Assembly (NCBI GenBank): GCA_037042915.1
Contig: CM073197.1
Location: forward strand, 2,356,001-2,420,000
DNA length: 64,000 nucleotides
Reading direction: 5' to 3'
Origin: Auricularia sp. M13
Lineage: Eukaryota; Basidiomycota; Agaricomycetes; Auriculariales; Auriculariaceae
Part shown: positions 22,201 through 32,884 of the stretch, piece by piece
How positions within the stretch are numbered: the first letter of the stretch is position 1
How the letters are laid out: each line of letters opens with the position of its first letter
Position numbers and translations under genes: made by a program
Notes under the pieces: model-generated
Database searches by the model: none
What the model saw: the letters and a program-made list of their open reading frames with translations, nothing else
What the model was told of the DNA's origin: nothing

Positions 22201-23340
22201 GCGTTGCAAACGCACCCGAACGCAATCCAGAACATCCTCACACGTTTACTAGCCAGCGTACGCTCGTAATGCAGCGCCTGGAAGACCGTTGCCGTAGTGA
22301 TGACGCTCGGCCACCAGCACACGGTCGGGTAGACGAGATACTCGCGCAGCACGCCCGCAAAACCTTTACAGTAAACCAGCGCTCACTTAGCAAACACCCG
22401 CGGTACGAGGCGGCCACGGCATACCGTATCCGAGCAGCTGCGACGAACACAGCATGAATATCGCGGTCGCGGGGTTCAACGTCTTGCCGTAGAACAGCGT
22501 GTCGACGGCCACGATCTCGGACGCAGTCGCGCTGACGGCTGCAGTCGAGCACCTAACCCGCCATGGTGGCTACGCGTCAAACATAGGCCGGGCCGACACA
22601 TTCGAACGTACATGATAATGGCTGCCGTGTGCTCTTTGACTGCGATACTGTATCTCAGCGAATCGGCGAGAAACAGGCGACGGGGAACGACGGACTGTTG
22701 AACGGGCCCGGGTTGAGGTGGCGGAACCACCCGCGCGTCGGGATGACCGCCGCCATGAAGTTGCCCAGGAAGTAGGAGATGAGGAGCAGGAAGAGGTGGG
22801 CGACTGAGACTGTTTGCGGCTTGAAGCTGTCGGCCGGGTCAGTGGCAAGCGCCTTCAAGTTCACGGCGGCCTGAGGTGCTCACTAGTATATCTGCGCCAA
22901 CACCGCACTGTGTGCGCGTCACGGAGTTCAGTGCACACAAGGCACTGCGGGAGAGGGATCGTGAGACGCACCCAAATGCGCTGAGCCCGAAGCCGATGAC
23001 GAGGAAGCGGAACGTGAACGCAGGCTGCGTCGGGTCGTCCTGCGTCGAGAGCACCTTGACGGCGACATCGTGCGCGTTGTTCACCTGATACTTCTCCCTC
23101 CTTCTCACGGCGGGAAGTCTCAGGGAACAGCCCGCCGCAGATGGAGACAGTGCTCGTGACGTACTCTTCTTCTGCGCTCAGGACAGGCACGTCCTCGAGG
23201 CTCTTCTCAGGGTCCACCGTGCTCGAGTTGCCCTTCTTCTCCGATTGCGAGTCGTCGCGGTCATAGTCGTCGGTCTCCGTCGTGCCAGTGCCAGTGGAGG
23301 ACGGCCGGTGCCTCACAGCAATAGCAGTGGACGAGAGCAT
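19219..23340 (-). CDS. Oligopeptide transporter (OPT family, isp4-like), 769 aa, 35 exons
   Basis: A proton-coupled plasma-membrane importer of small peptides or peptide-like metal chelates. Exons: 23340-23149, 23084-22972, 22907-22884, 22826-22696, 22639-22612, 22552-22425, 22363-22216, 22161-22131, 22072-22053, 21996-21932, 21878-21833, 21782-21762, 21710-21667, 21613-21572, 21526-21424, 21357-21306, 21256-21215, 21170-20988, 20939-20915, 20869-20787, 20737-20655, 20600-20440, 20388-20377, 20320-20275, 20224-20195, 20147-19988, 19934-19923, 19873-19800, 19748-19712, 19653-19649, 19598-19577, 19528-19496, 19441-19411, 19353-19334 and 19281-19219. The sum is 2310 nt, an exact multiple of three. 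Family landmarks restored by splicing: YYFKPQTVSV, LNPGPFNIKEHTAAIIM, PQYIFPVLTG, FDWNYIGSGC, ILPGKPVANM, SDFKLSQYTKLPPR, SGQNAQSFNSNAISWGALG, YSAWLTVGINTS, FTKYNYILSGALDGGTQ, FPEWWGNPSL. The first intron's acceptor (23085) is the least certain join. Confidence 0.92.
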
Positions 23341-24124
23341 ACTGCAGCTGCGCGAGGAGAAAGACTGTCAGTGGACGATATGACACACCTGTAGGTATCT
23401 ATACACCATAGGTATCTGTTCTCCCGCGCCAGCCTGGGAGTCTGAGCCGGACCGTCATTCGCGCAGGGTGCAGCATGCAAATCCGGCACGCGGGGACCCG
23501 CAACTTGCTTGCGGGCTCCCATGTGCTACCACTTACAGTAGACGGCGTGTCTACTAAGTAGCAGGAGCGCCACTGACGCCGCGATACCCCGGGAGATGCA
23601 TCCCGGCTGCCAATGACCTGAGCGAATGCGCGAGCCGCTGTGAGAGCCAGGATAAGACCCCACCGCGCAATCCTCAATCTGGAGATCAGAAAAGCAGCAG
23701 CACTCCCCGCGCTCGAGCGTGGGGGTTCGTTTCCCCACAGCCGCCCGTCACCTCGGCTGCGAGCGCACGACGTGAACACGACATGAGCCCAGGGTCCCGG
23801 GATGTGGCAGCAATAGAGTAGCCTGAGCGTCATATGGCATCCGCCAGCGGATGAACTGTAAGGCGAGCGTCGAGCGAATGCCGTTTGCACGCGGGCATAT
23901 CGCTGATAGGCAGCAGTATGGGACCGGCGGACAGATAGATAGCAATGTTGAAAAGCCAGAAAGAGATGACGGGCGGAAAGAAATTTTTTGTTCGTTCAAC
24001 GGAACTGAAAACTTGAGCAAGGACACGCAAAACATGCAAAATGGTCAGTCCAAAATGAGGTCGTGTTTTGCAAGGAGGCACAACCTATGTACATGACGCC
24101 GTGTGATGTCCGTCAGGTTAGCTG
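23341..24124. other. Intergenic region
   Basis: Promoter of the transporter and 3' flank of Yth1. A 163-codon minus-strand open frame at 23399-23890 has no motif and non-protein-like composition. No gene seen. Confidence 0.5.
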
Positions 24125-25208
24125 TTACCGGTCGTCGTCGAACCTTTGGTTTTGCGGACGATCCCGAAAAGTGTTGGGTCTCTCGACGCCTCCTCTGAAG
24201 CCCGGCACGTTCTTGTTGTTGCAGTGGTTGGCGTAATGTCCCTTCTCGCCGCACTGAAGAAATCAGCGTTGGCGAATGCTTAATCCTTCTGGAACAGCGT
24301 GAAACATACCTTGAAGCACAGAACATCGTCCAGATTCCTTCTGGGACCGGCGCCACCGAAGAACGAAGGCAGCGGCGGGCCGCCAGGCCCATTTTGTCCG
24401 CGGTCGTAATCTGCGTAACGACCGTAACCTGGAGGGGCGGGCCCGAGCTCGCGCGGCGATGGTGGTGAAGGCGGGGCGTATGCTTTAGGTGGCGGCGGGT
24501 CAGGTTTCGGGCTGCGAAAGGCACGTGAGTAAAAATTTCCACGCGAAATGAATAGAAGAATGCGTACTGTCCGCGCGGACAGTCAGGTCCTGCAGGACAA
24601 AAGCCCGCGAGATACTGAGGACACGCGACGCGTCGTACGTGTTTTCTTGGACATGTCGGGCCTATGGCGTGTCATCAGCATCAAAAACATAATAAAATGC
24701 GTACAAAATCGCGCGTACCGAGGGGGCAGAAACCGCGGTTATAGTCTGGACATTCGACCTTGCGCTCCTTGGGATGGGCGTACAAACACTCGTCGCCGGC
24801 GGAGCAGTAGCCGTACTTGGCGTACCACCAGCACTCGGGCATGCGGCGCAGGTTGTACTCGTGCAGGAACTCGCAGGCGTCGCCCTTCTTGCAGAGGCCG
24901 CGCAGCCAGTGCTTGCAGACGGTGGCGAGGCGCTCGCGCTCGCGCGGGTGCACGGGCGGCGCCTTGGGCGGCTGGAAGTTCAGCGGCGACGGCTCGGTGT
25001 GGCGCAGCGGGCACTGCAGCGGGCCCAGCGGGCAGCCCGCGGGCGTCAGCGAGAGCCGGCAGATCTGGTCGTCCTTGTCGAGCCGCAGCCCGAGCTTGGT
25101 CTTCACGAAGTACTCCGCCGGGAAGTTCAGCTGGTGGAACTGCGGCTTCACAATGTCGCGCAGCGCTGACGGCTGCGTCAGGATCACGGCCGTGCTCGTC
25201 GAGGCCAT
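24125..25208 (-). CDS. YTH1: mRNA 3'-end processing zinc-finger protein Yth1/CPSF30 (CPSF4), 304 aa
   Basis: Exons 25208-24719, 24661-24568, 24511-24310 and 24253-24125; introns 56-57 bp. This subunit of the cleavage and polyadenylation factor helps bind the poly(A) signal. After an N-terminal [19 protein letters not shown] segment come five CCCH zinc fingers: [21 protein letters not shown], then [58 protein letters not shown] and [19 protein letters not shown]; the last two are completed only by splicing. A Pro/Gly-rich linker and a CCHC zinc knuckle ([14 protein letters not shown]) follow, as in CPSF4 of many eukaryotes but not in budding yeast Yth1. The gene is head-to-head with prephenate dehydratase. 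Confidence 0.93.
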
Positions 25209-25390
25209 GGCGAGGATGGTGAGGGGGAGAGGGAAAGGTGCGGGCGATCCCGATTCACGGCTCTGACTCTGACATTCCTGACAAGAATATTTAAGTACAT
25301 GCGGCCTTGACGCGCGCGGCGTACACCCCCGTTGTATTCCCAGGCGCACTGTCGCTTACTTCTCCACGCTTCACTTGGGCCGAGACCGTA
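25209..25390. promoter_or_regulatory. Shared bidirectional promoter (Yth1 / prephenate dehydratase)
   Basis: Only 182 bp separate the two divergent start codons (25208 and 25391), so the two genes must share promoter sequence. Confidence 0.55.
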
Positions 25391-26440
25391 ATGACTGCCT
25401 TTCCCCGAGTCGCGTTCCTGGGGCCGCTGGGCACCTACAGCCACCAAGTGCGCAGTGCACACTCAGCCAGGACATTATCTAATCTCAGCGCAGGCATGTC
25501 TTCAGCTCTGCGGTAACGACGTGCAGCTGGTCCCACAGCCAACGATCACAGGTGCGCTCAAGAGCCAGATACGGTATCGCGATCGGCGCTCATAATCCTC
25601 GCACCCAGCGACATACGAAGCCATCTCGGACGACACGCCCTACGCATTGCTGCCCGCCGAAAACTCGACGCACGGCTACGTCGTCGACACCTACGACATC
25701 CTGCGCCTGCCGGACGTCGGCGCGCGCGTGCGCGTGCGCGGGGAGACGACGCTGCGCATCGGGCACTGTCTCGTCGCGCCGCACGGCATGGCGCTGGACG
25801 ATGTGCGCGCCGTCATCAGCCACGAGCAGGTAAGCTGCGCGCTATCCATGTCAACTCTAGACGCGCGATCTAACGCGCGCAGGCGCTCGGCCAGTGCGCG
25901 CAATTCCTGCGCGAGCATCTGCCGCATGCCGCCCGCGTCAAGTGCGCGTCGACGGCCGAGGCGGCGCTGCAGGTCCTCACGGACGCGCCGGGCGCCGGGC
26001 GGGCTGCGATATGCTGCGCGGTCGTCGTCTCGCTGTATCCCGGCCTGCAGATTCTGCGGGAGAACATCCAAGATCAGGGAGGTGTGTGCAATCTCGCGTT
26101 TCCAAATGTCGAGAGGAGTCAGAACGTTGTGCCAGAGAACTTTACGCGATTTCTCTTGCTCGCCACGCGTCCGTGGCCATATGAACGAACCGAGCCTGCG
26201 CGATACCGTGCGTTGCTGCGTATTCAGCCAGAGCCAACCGGCCAGGGCATCGTGCCTCTGCTCGGCGAGCTGGCGCTGCCGACGCTGAAGGTGGATCGAC
26301 GACCGTCGCTCTTGCCAACGCCCTTCCACGATGTGTATCTGGTCGAAACAGAAGTGGCAGCGGAAGAGGACGTTCGCGAAGCTGTCGAGCGCGTGCGCAG
26401 TCTGGGCGCAGAGTGTACGTTGGTTGGATTGTGGAAGTAG
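25391..26440 (+). CDS. PHA2: Prephenate dehydratase, 297 aa
   Basis: Exons 25391-25447, 25494-25551, 25609-25829 and 25883-26440. The enzyme converts prephenate to phenylpyruvate in phenylalanine synthesis. Catalytic-domain landmarks: RVAFLGPLGTYSHQ at the N-terminus, DVQLVPQPTIT, YALLPAENSTHGYVVDTYD (the ENS loop), HCLVAPHG, ISHEQALGQCAQFL, IQDQGG and the TRFLLL substrate-site segment. An ACT regulatory domain follows (PGAL-equivalent GIVPLLGELALPTLKVDRRP), with FHDVYLVETEV and a C-terminal LGAECTLVGLWK. Between IQDQGG and NFTRF there are about 14 extra residues; the DNA there looks like an in-frame 39 bp intron (GTGTGC...GTCAG), so the insert may be spliced out. Confidence 0.92.
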
Positions 26441-26602
26441 ATGCGATGTAGCTTGCTGCAGGGTCACTGTATATGTAGGAATGCAGGCGTTCTAGATTTT
26501 ACAACTGCCCAATACGTCCTGGGGCGCGTACGACACTGTTGGAGGTGCGTCAGAAACCGTACAAGCAGCGGACAGGACGGTGCGTACATGAGCACTAAAG
26601 CA

Positions 26603-27065
26603 CTAATCCTCTGGACCCGTGCTGCCGGGTATAAGCTGTCGAGCATGAGCGGGCGGGTGCACATGGAGGGTAGGCAGGACGGTGCGCACGATACATATGT
26701 TGTTGCCGTTGAGCAGCGTCTGCCGCAGCTGCGTCTTCTTCCGCGAGCCGTCGGGGAGCGTCTCGCTGCAACGGCGCTCAGCCACGGGCGTCGCGTCACA
26801 CTGTGCACGCACTATTCCGTCACATCCTCGAGCACCATGTCTACGGCGAGCTCAGGGCGGTAAGACGGGCAGGCGGGACAACACGCACTGACAAAGTCGT
26901 CGAAGCCGAGGAGCGTGCCGGTGAACTCGCGCTCGGTCTTCATGACGACCCATATGCGCGAGCCGATGCAGCGGTCGATGAGCTCTGCCGCGGTGTCAGC
27001 GCCAGCCAGCGTCCGCCGCACCCAGGGGCAGGGGACGCACCTAGCGGGAGAATCTGCGACGCCAT
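26603..27065 (-). CDS. LSM5: U6 snRNA-associated Sm-like protein LSm5, 85 aa
   Basis: Five exons: 27065-27041, 26984-26889, 26840-26813, 26765-26690 and 26635-26603; introns 47-56 bp. It belongs to the heteroheptameric LSm2-8 ring that binds the U6 3' end in splicing, and to LSm1-7 in mRNA decay. The N-terminus [20 protein letters not shown] is typical of LSm5. The Sm1 motif is [31 protein letters not shown] and Sm2 is [16 protein letters not shown]. Length equals the family norm. It is convergent with prephenate dehydratase (162 bp) and divergent from the CHZ1-like gene. Confidence 0.93.
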
Positions 27066-27236
27066 CCCAAATCAAACGTGAATCGTGAAGCAGCGGCGCG
27101 ACTCGCGAGCGGACTTCAACGCGAGTTCAGCACCCGATCGCGTCTTGCCATTCGTCCACTGCAGCAACGTGCGTCGTGCGGCGCCTGAGCCCTGTCCTTT
27201 CCTGTCCTGCACCGCTGACCCTGCCGTCGACTAGAG
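27066..27236. promoter_or_regulatory. Shared bidirectional promoter (LSm5 / CHZ1-like)
   Basis: 171 bp between two divergent start codons (27065 and 27237). Confidence 0.5.
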
Positions 27237-27773
27237 ATGGCCTCGAAACGCAAAGCGCAGGAGGTGTTCAGCGACTCGGACCGCGAGGCCCGTCCCAAGT
27301 AATATCCTCACTGGCTCGCTATGTATAACGCTTGCTGAACGGCGGCGCGCAGGACGAAGCCTGCCGTCTCCAAGTCGAAGCGCAAAGAGAAGGAGGAGAG
27401 CAGCGAGGAGGAGGACGTCTCGGAGGGTGCGTCCCGTCGTTGTGTCTGTGTCGTTGTCCGTACGCTCAGTACTAGTACTGTATGCGCTGCTGCAGACGAG
27501 CTGTCGGCACTGGACACGAGCCAGATCATCGATACCGGCCGCCGCACGCGCGGCGTGCGCGTCGACTACACCAAGGTCGCCCAGCCGGAGGACTACGAAG
27601 ATGATGAGGACGACGAGGACGAGAAGCCCGTCAAGGCCAAGAAGGCTGCGAATGACGACAAGGGCGAGGAGGACGAAGAGGAGGAGGGCGAGGAGCACGA
27701 CGACGACGGCGAGCAGGACGACGAGGACGAGGACGGCCAGGTCGATGCTACGAACGGCAAGGGCAAGAAGAAT

Positions 27774-27804
<31 letters not shown>

Positions 27805-27812
27805 AAGAATGA
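27237..27812 (+). CDS. CHZ1: CHZ1-like histone H2A.Z chaperone, 150 aa
   Basis: Exons 27237-27298, 27353-27426 and 27496-27812. CHZ proteins bind H2A.Z-H2B dimers and deliver them for exchange into chromatin. The N-terminus MASKRKAQEVFSDSD and a Lys-rich segment lead into a very acidic cluster (EESSEEEDVSEDELSALD). The CHZ-motif follows, DTSQIIDTGRRTRGVRVDY. The tail is a long Asp/Glu stretch with a NGKGKKNAAAAADDDD end. The motif identification is from knowledge of CHZ1; acidic composition alone could mislead, but the TGRRTRG block is characteristic. Confidence 0.78.
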
Positions 27813-28394
27813 AGGGTGTACGAGTACTGTATATTCAACAACACAACATGCGCGCAAAAAGCGCTGCCCCCGCCCGTATCTCTCTGTGTCTTATCCCCTA
27901 TCTTGCTGTCGTTTCTCACTCTCAGTGCTTTGTTGTAGTGTGCCAGCTTATTTCGTCATCATACACGCTGTTGTCTGTGTACCCCTCGCCTTGGGTCGGC
28001 AGGTATGTTTCGTCAGCCGGACCGGTGCCTGCGTTGGGATAGCCGGTCGCCATTCGTAGAGAATACTCTATAGTGCTCTAATTGCCTCCAATACGACGGG
28101 GTCGGCGAGGCAGCGGAACTCCGCGGAGTCGGAGGTCCGGACACCCATCACAACGAAGGCACTGCAGCCCACATTAATGCGAACGCCAGCATCATAATGA
28201 GTTTAGAAACGAAACTGGTTTGCCTGTGCCACACGACAACTGCTGAACCCTCTAGCGCGTCTGTTGAACTCCTCGGACCCTGAGTCTGACAATTGCAGCC
28301 GAGCGGTTCCGGCCACCCGCGAGCTTCTCTTCTTGTTTTTCGTGACTCCGCATACAAAACTCGCGAGGCCTTTGGAAATCAGACAGTAGCACCA
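27813..28394. other. Intergenic region
   Basis: 3' flank of the CHZ1-like gene and promoter of the phosphoesterase gene. No gene seen. Confidence 0.5.
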
Positions 28395-29224
28395 ATGAAG
28401 CTTCAATTCATAAGCGACCTCCACCTGGAAATGGAGCGGGGAGGCGACGATCTCTACCAATTCAACTTTCCAGCGACAGGCAACTATCTGGCTCTGCTGG
28501 GCGACATCGGGACGACGAACGATCCCAGGCTGTTCGACTGGCTCAAGATGCAGCTGGATCGCTTCGAACTCGTGTTCTACGTCGCAGGCAACCACGAGGC
28601 GTACTGGTCGTCCATGGTCAGTTGCACCCGTTGGACACTGGCAGAACATTCAGCTCAGCCACTCTTACATAGGACGAATCGCGCCAAAAGCTGGAGCAGT
28701 TCGCAAGCGCGCACGCGGGGCGGTTCGTGCTGCTGGACCGCACGCGCTACGACGTCTCGCCGACGGTGACGCTGCTCGGCTGCACACTCTGGTCGCGCCT
28801 CGCGCCGGACGACCTGGACATCCTGCGCTGGGCGCTGACGGACTTCAAGCGCATCGGCGGCTTCACGCCTGAGGCCTACGCGCGCCTGCACACCGCCGAC
28901 GCCTTGTGGCTTGAGGAGAGCATCGCGCGCCTGCAGCGCGACGAGCCGCAGCGGCGCGTCGTCGTGCTGACGCACCACGCGCCGACGCACGCCGGCTCGG
29001 GCGACCCCAGGTACGCCGGCGGGCCGACGAGCAGCGGGTTCGCGACGGAGCTGGTCGGCGGGCCGTGCTGGCTGCCGAACGTCAGCGTGTGGATGTTCGG
29101 GCACACGCATTGGAACCTCGACGCTGTGCGCGAGGGCGTGCGTGTGGTGAGCAACCAGCGCGGGTATCGCGATGGATGTCCTGGGTTCGATCCCGCGCGG
29201 GTCCTCGACCTTTCGTCCATATGA
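28395..29224 (+). CDS. Calcineurin-like metallophosphoesterase, 257 aa
   Basis: Exons 28395-28616 and 28673-29224, intron 56 bp with GTCAGT donor. All five metal-binding blocks of the family are visible: SDLHLE (D-x-H), LLGDIG (GD), VAGNHEAYW (GNHE), VLTHHAPTH (the H motif) and FGHTHWN (GHxH). It should be a cytosolic two-metal phosphatase or nuclease-like hydrolase. The substrate cannot be predicted. The gene is complete and short for the family. Confidence 0.9.
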
Positions 29225-29378
29225 TCATGAACCTGTATATAATGTGAGGTGTCGAGGAGACTGGAGTCTGGAGAGAGGCGCGAACTCCGACCCGTGACAC
29301 CTTCTCTCATCCACCCTGCTTCCCTTCTGCCTCAAACGCGCGCATTCCGCGCGTCGTGCGCTATCATTCAGAGCCAGA

Positions 29379-30980
29379 ATGACGCCAAAGCAGCCGTATC
29401 AGCTTACGCCCGAGCAGCTGGCCCTGCAGGCCGAGCGCAAGCGCAAGAAAGAAGAGGAGCGCGCGAAACCACCCCCACAGGAGCCCAAGCTCATTCCCCA
29501 GCGCGACTGGATAGAAATCCCGCGCCAGGCTGGGCAGCCCGAGCCTGATCCCGCACGCGTTCTGCGTTTCCAGACCTGGAATGTGCGTGCATGCTGCGTA
29601 CACTCACGTTCTCATACTAATTGAGCGGCGCGCAGATGCTGGCCCAAACGCTTGTCCGTACGAATGCGCGCTATGCCTCCGCGCGACGTCGTCTAATATA
29701 ATATCTGCGAAGGACGAGAGTTGTTTCCCGGGAGCGACTGCCTCAGAGCGGCGCATCGCGACCCGATGACGCTCGCCGAGCTCACCATGTACAACGCCGA
29801 CGTGCTCTGCCTCCAGGAGGTCGACCGTCTCGACAAGCTGCTGCCCCCGCTGCGCGACGCGGGCTACCAGGACACCTACGCCGCTGGCCCGAAGAAGCTG
29901 CACGGATGCATGATCCTGCACCGCGGCGGACTGCTCGAGAAAGTCGACCAGCGTGTTGTGCAGTACGACCAGCTGCATGTCGGGCAGACCGAAGACGGCC
30001 GGCCGCGGCGGGGGCTTGGGCGCATTACGAAGAATATTGGGCTTATGGTCGCGCTGAGGGACAGGAGGGCGCCCGGGAGAGGATGCATCGTTGCTACCAC
30101 CCATCTCTTTTGGCATCCATCGTGGGCACATTTCTTTTTCACGATAGCGCTAGGCATTGACGTCGCGCAGTTATACATATGAGCGTGCCCGGCAGGCAGC
30201 TTTATTGGCACGAGAGGTGCGGCAATTCCGCACCGACCTCAACCTCCAATCTTGGCCCTGTTTCATCTTGGGAGGTACGTAGGCATCATGGCTGACCGTT
30301 CACGGCCGTTGACGTTCTGCAGATTTCAACTTTCCGCCTACGGACGCGGGATATGCGCTACTCGTCGGCGAGCCGTGGTCCGCCCAGCACGAGCAAGCGA
30401 TCCAGAAGTCCCGGGTGGTGCACGTCTCGCTCGACCCGAGCATTGCGAGTGGCGCGGCGCCTGCAGATGACGAGGAAGAAGGCGACGGCGGCGAGAAAGA
30501 GACCGACCCGGACCGCATCATCGTCAACTGTCGCGCTGCAGCCGCCGCTGACGATATCCTCACCTTGCGCGAACTGCGGGACCTGGGGCCGGCAACCCCG
30601 CTCTGGAGCATATACGACAGTGCGTTGCGCTCTATTAGCCCATCGGTGCCAGCAGACCTCGAGCTGTACCGGTCGCGCTTGCCGCCCGAGATGAACACGG
30701 CCCTGGGTGCTTTCGAGCCCAGGTACACCAGCTACACGCACTATTGGAAAGCTACCTTAGGTAAGGATCTGCCGTCTGTTCCATGCGTTACGGTTATCTG
30801 ATTGCGTCCCAATGGCAAGATTACATGTTTGTCCTCGGCGCCGAAACAGAGGACACCGCGCCCCCTCACGCCCTCCGCGTACTGCGACCGCATAGCGCTA
30901 CAGCCATGGAGCCTGGCCTGCCCAGGCTCCACGTGTGCGCGAGCGACCACGTGTCCCTCGCCGCGGATGTTGTGTTTTGA
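29379..30980 (+). CDS. Endonuclease/exonuclease/phosphatase-family RNase, NGL2/CCR4-NOT-nocturnin type, 445 aa
   Basis: Exons 29379-29582, 29636-29657, 29713-30121, 30171-30274, 30323-30760 and 30820-30980. The N-terminus is a basic helix (LQAERKRKKEEERAK). The EEP fold follows with its catalytic blocks: FQTWNMLAQTLV, RRELFPGSDCLRAAHR, VLCLQEVDRLD with the metal-binding Glu, VATTHLFWHPS with His, CFILGDFNFPPTD with Asp and Asn, YTHYW, and the final catalytic pair in CASDHVSLAADVVF. Related yeast Ngl2 trims the 3' end of 5.8S rRNA; others are deadenylases. Which of these this one does is not known. It contains an acidic insert near residue 330. Confidence 0.88.
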
Positions 30981-31131
30981 ACGCATGCGAATTCGATTGG
31001 GCTGCCCCGCACGCAATCTAGACGCTTTCGCTTTCACTTGCACCCAATCAGACATGCGTTTTCCGGATTTATGCATGCATACACGAAAGAAAGCAGACGG
31101 GACGATGACAAAAAACACACTCTGCACGGAC

Positions 31132-32884
31132 TCAAGCCGGGACACCGATGATCTGGGACGCGAGGCCCTCTGTCTTGTGCACCTGTACCAGCTTCCAGCC
31201 CGACGCGGCGTACAGCCTGTCGAACTCCTGCAGCGTGCGCTCTTGGCCGTTGAAGGCCGTCAGCATCTGCGATTTCGCGTCAGCCTGCTGGTTTCAAACG
31301 GGTGCGCGCAGTCGGACTTGCCTGGATGTCTGCCAGGTAACCGTTGAGGTTGACGACTCCGAGGTTCTCGAGGAGCGGCGGGGGGACGTTGCTCTCCTCC
31401 TCGGTGCCCGGGATGCCCTTGCGGTACTCGGCGTCGTTGGCCTTGCACGCGTACGGCACGATGCGCTCGATGAGCATCAGCTTCGTCGTCGGCGCCGCGG
31501 CCTCGCGCAGCCGGCGCAGGATCTTCGCCGCGTAGCTGTCCGCCCAGTCGTGCACGATGAAGCGCAGCAGGTAGAGCGCCGGCGGCGCGCGCGGCGGCTG
31601 CGGGTCGAAGAAGTCGTGGCCTTGCAGCTCGACGCGCCCGCTCTCGATTGCCTCGGGCCATGTCGTCTGCCAGAACTACGGGCGCGTGTTTACTCAATAT
31701 TGCCATTCTTCAATCTTTTGGACAGGGCTGGCTTACCTCGCGGCCGTGCTGGATGGTCTGGTGGCGGTCCTGCACGACGAGCTTGAGCTGCGGGTGCGCC
31801 TTGGCGAGCAGCATCGAGACGTGGCCCGTGCCGCCGCCGACGTCGACGATGACCGAGCCGCTGGGCAGGTCCTTCCAGCCGAAGCCCTGCAGGATGTAGT
31901 GCTCGGGCGCCATCTGGCGCGCGCCCTGCATGGCGACGCCGAAGCGGCGCAGGTTGAACGCCTGCGCGGGCTTCTCGAGCCACGTCCAGTAGTCGTCCGG
32001 GTCCTTGATGCCGTGCGCGATGCACATCGCCGAGTCGTTCGGCCGGTCGGACTTGGCGAGCTCGGGCGTCGTGAGCGCCTCGGTGAGGTAGCCGGACGCC
32101 TTGAAGTACTCGTCCACCGTGCAGTCCATCAGCGCGAGCAGGCCGTTCGTGTTGTCGAACTTCTGCATCGGGCTGTTTGTTTGTTTGTTTCACTGCGTCA
32201 GAAATGCGCGGATTCTGGCGCTGGGTATTTGCGCGTACTTTGCGCGCAACTCCGCGGTGGGCTTGCCGGTGTCCAGGAGCGACGACATGAGGTTGTTCGC
32301 GAAGACATCGGGCGCGACCTCCTTGAAGATGTGGCGCGTCGCGAGGAGACGAAGGAGGCGAGCTGAAGACGCTGTTAGTGCTCATTCCAGAGCGCTCACT
32401 GCGTGACGTACAGAGTTTCTCGGGCACAACCACGGTTCCGGCCACGATATCCTTCACGTGAGCTCCCTGTTGATTGTTAATGCCTGGTCTCAATAATCGA
32501 ACTTACTCCACCTTAGGCCCAGCTTCGCGCAGGAATTCCGCGACGTTTACAGCCGAGGCGACGCGAATGGCCGAAGAGATGTGGAACTATTGCAGGGCGG
32601 TCAACGGCGCGGCCACAAATGCGTCATGTGCATGCACGCACACCAAACGAAGCATCGAACACATAGCGGGCGGGCGTCCACGAAGCCGCCAGGATTTGCT
32701 CCGCAGCCGCAGCCAGGATGGACGTTGCGTCAATTATCGCCTGCTCGTTGCGGATACCCTCTGCTTGCGGGTTCACGGGCTCACTGAGCTCTGGCCAGCT
32801 GGCGCTCTTGCTCTTGCATGTCGCGTCGATCTTGTGCGCCGCGTCGGTGATCAAGGCCGCGAGGTCCAGCAGTGTCTGCGCCAT
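31132..32884 (-). CDS. SAM-dependent O-methyltransferase (plant/fungal class, COMT-like), 473 aa
   Basis: Exons 32884-32642, 32586-32512, 32466-32412, 32362-32239, 32172-31737, 31675-31322 and 31266-31132. The start is the ATG at 32884. A helical dimerisation domain with a winged helix comes first (RVASAVNVAEFLREAG, LLRLLATRHIFKEVAPDVF). The catalytic domain has SAM motif I VIVDVGGGTGHVSMLLAKAH, the acidic residue in LVVQDRH, and the catalytic His in FIVHDWADSYAAKIL. It ends with ERTLQEFDRLYAASGWKL and the SQIIGVPA terminus. Such fungal enzymes methylate aromatic or polyketide hydroxyls. The last intron (31267-31321) is GC-AG with a GCAAGT donor. It is divergent from the FAD monooxygenase. 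Confidence 0.9.
32173..32190. repeat. (GTTT)n tetranucleotide tract in an intron
   Basis: Repeated GTTT units form the pyrimidine/purine tract at the acceptor side of the fourth O-methyltransferase intron. Confidence 0.7.

Noticed and set aside
23399-23890. 163-codon minus-strand frame upstream of the transporter
   Set aside because: No motif, Cys/Arg/Trp-rich composition and no splice context.
29150-29200. T-arm-like GGGTTCGATCCC
   Set aside because: Lies inside the coding exon of the metallophosphoesterase and no cloverleaf can be drawn around it.
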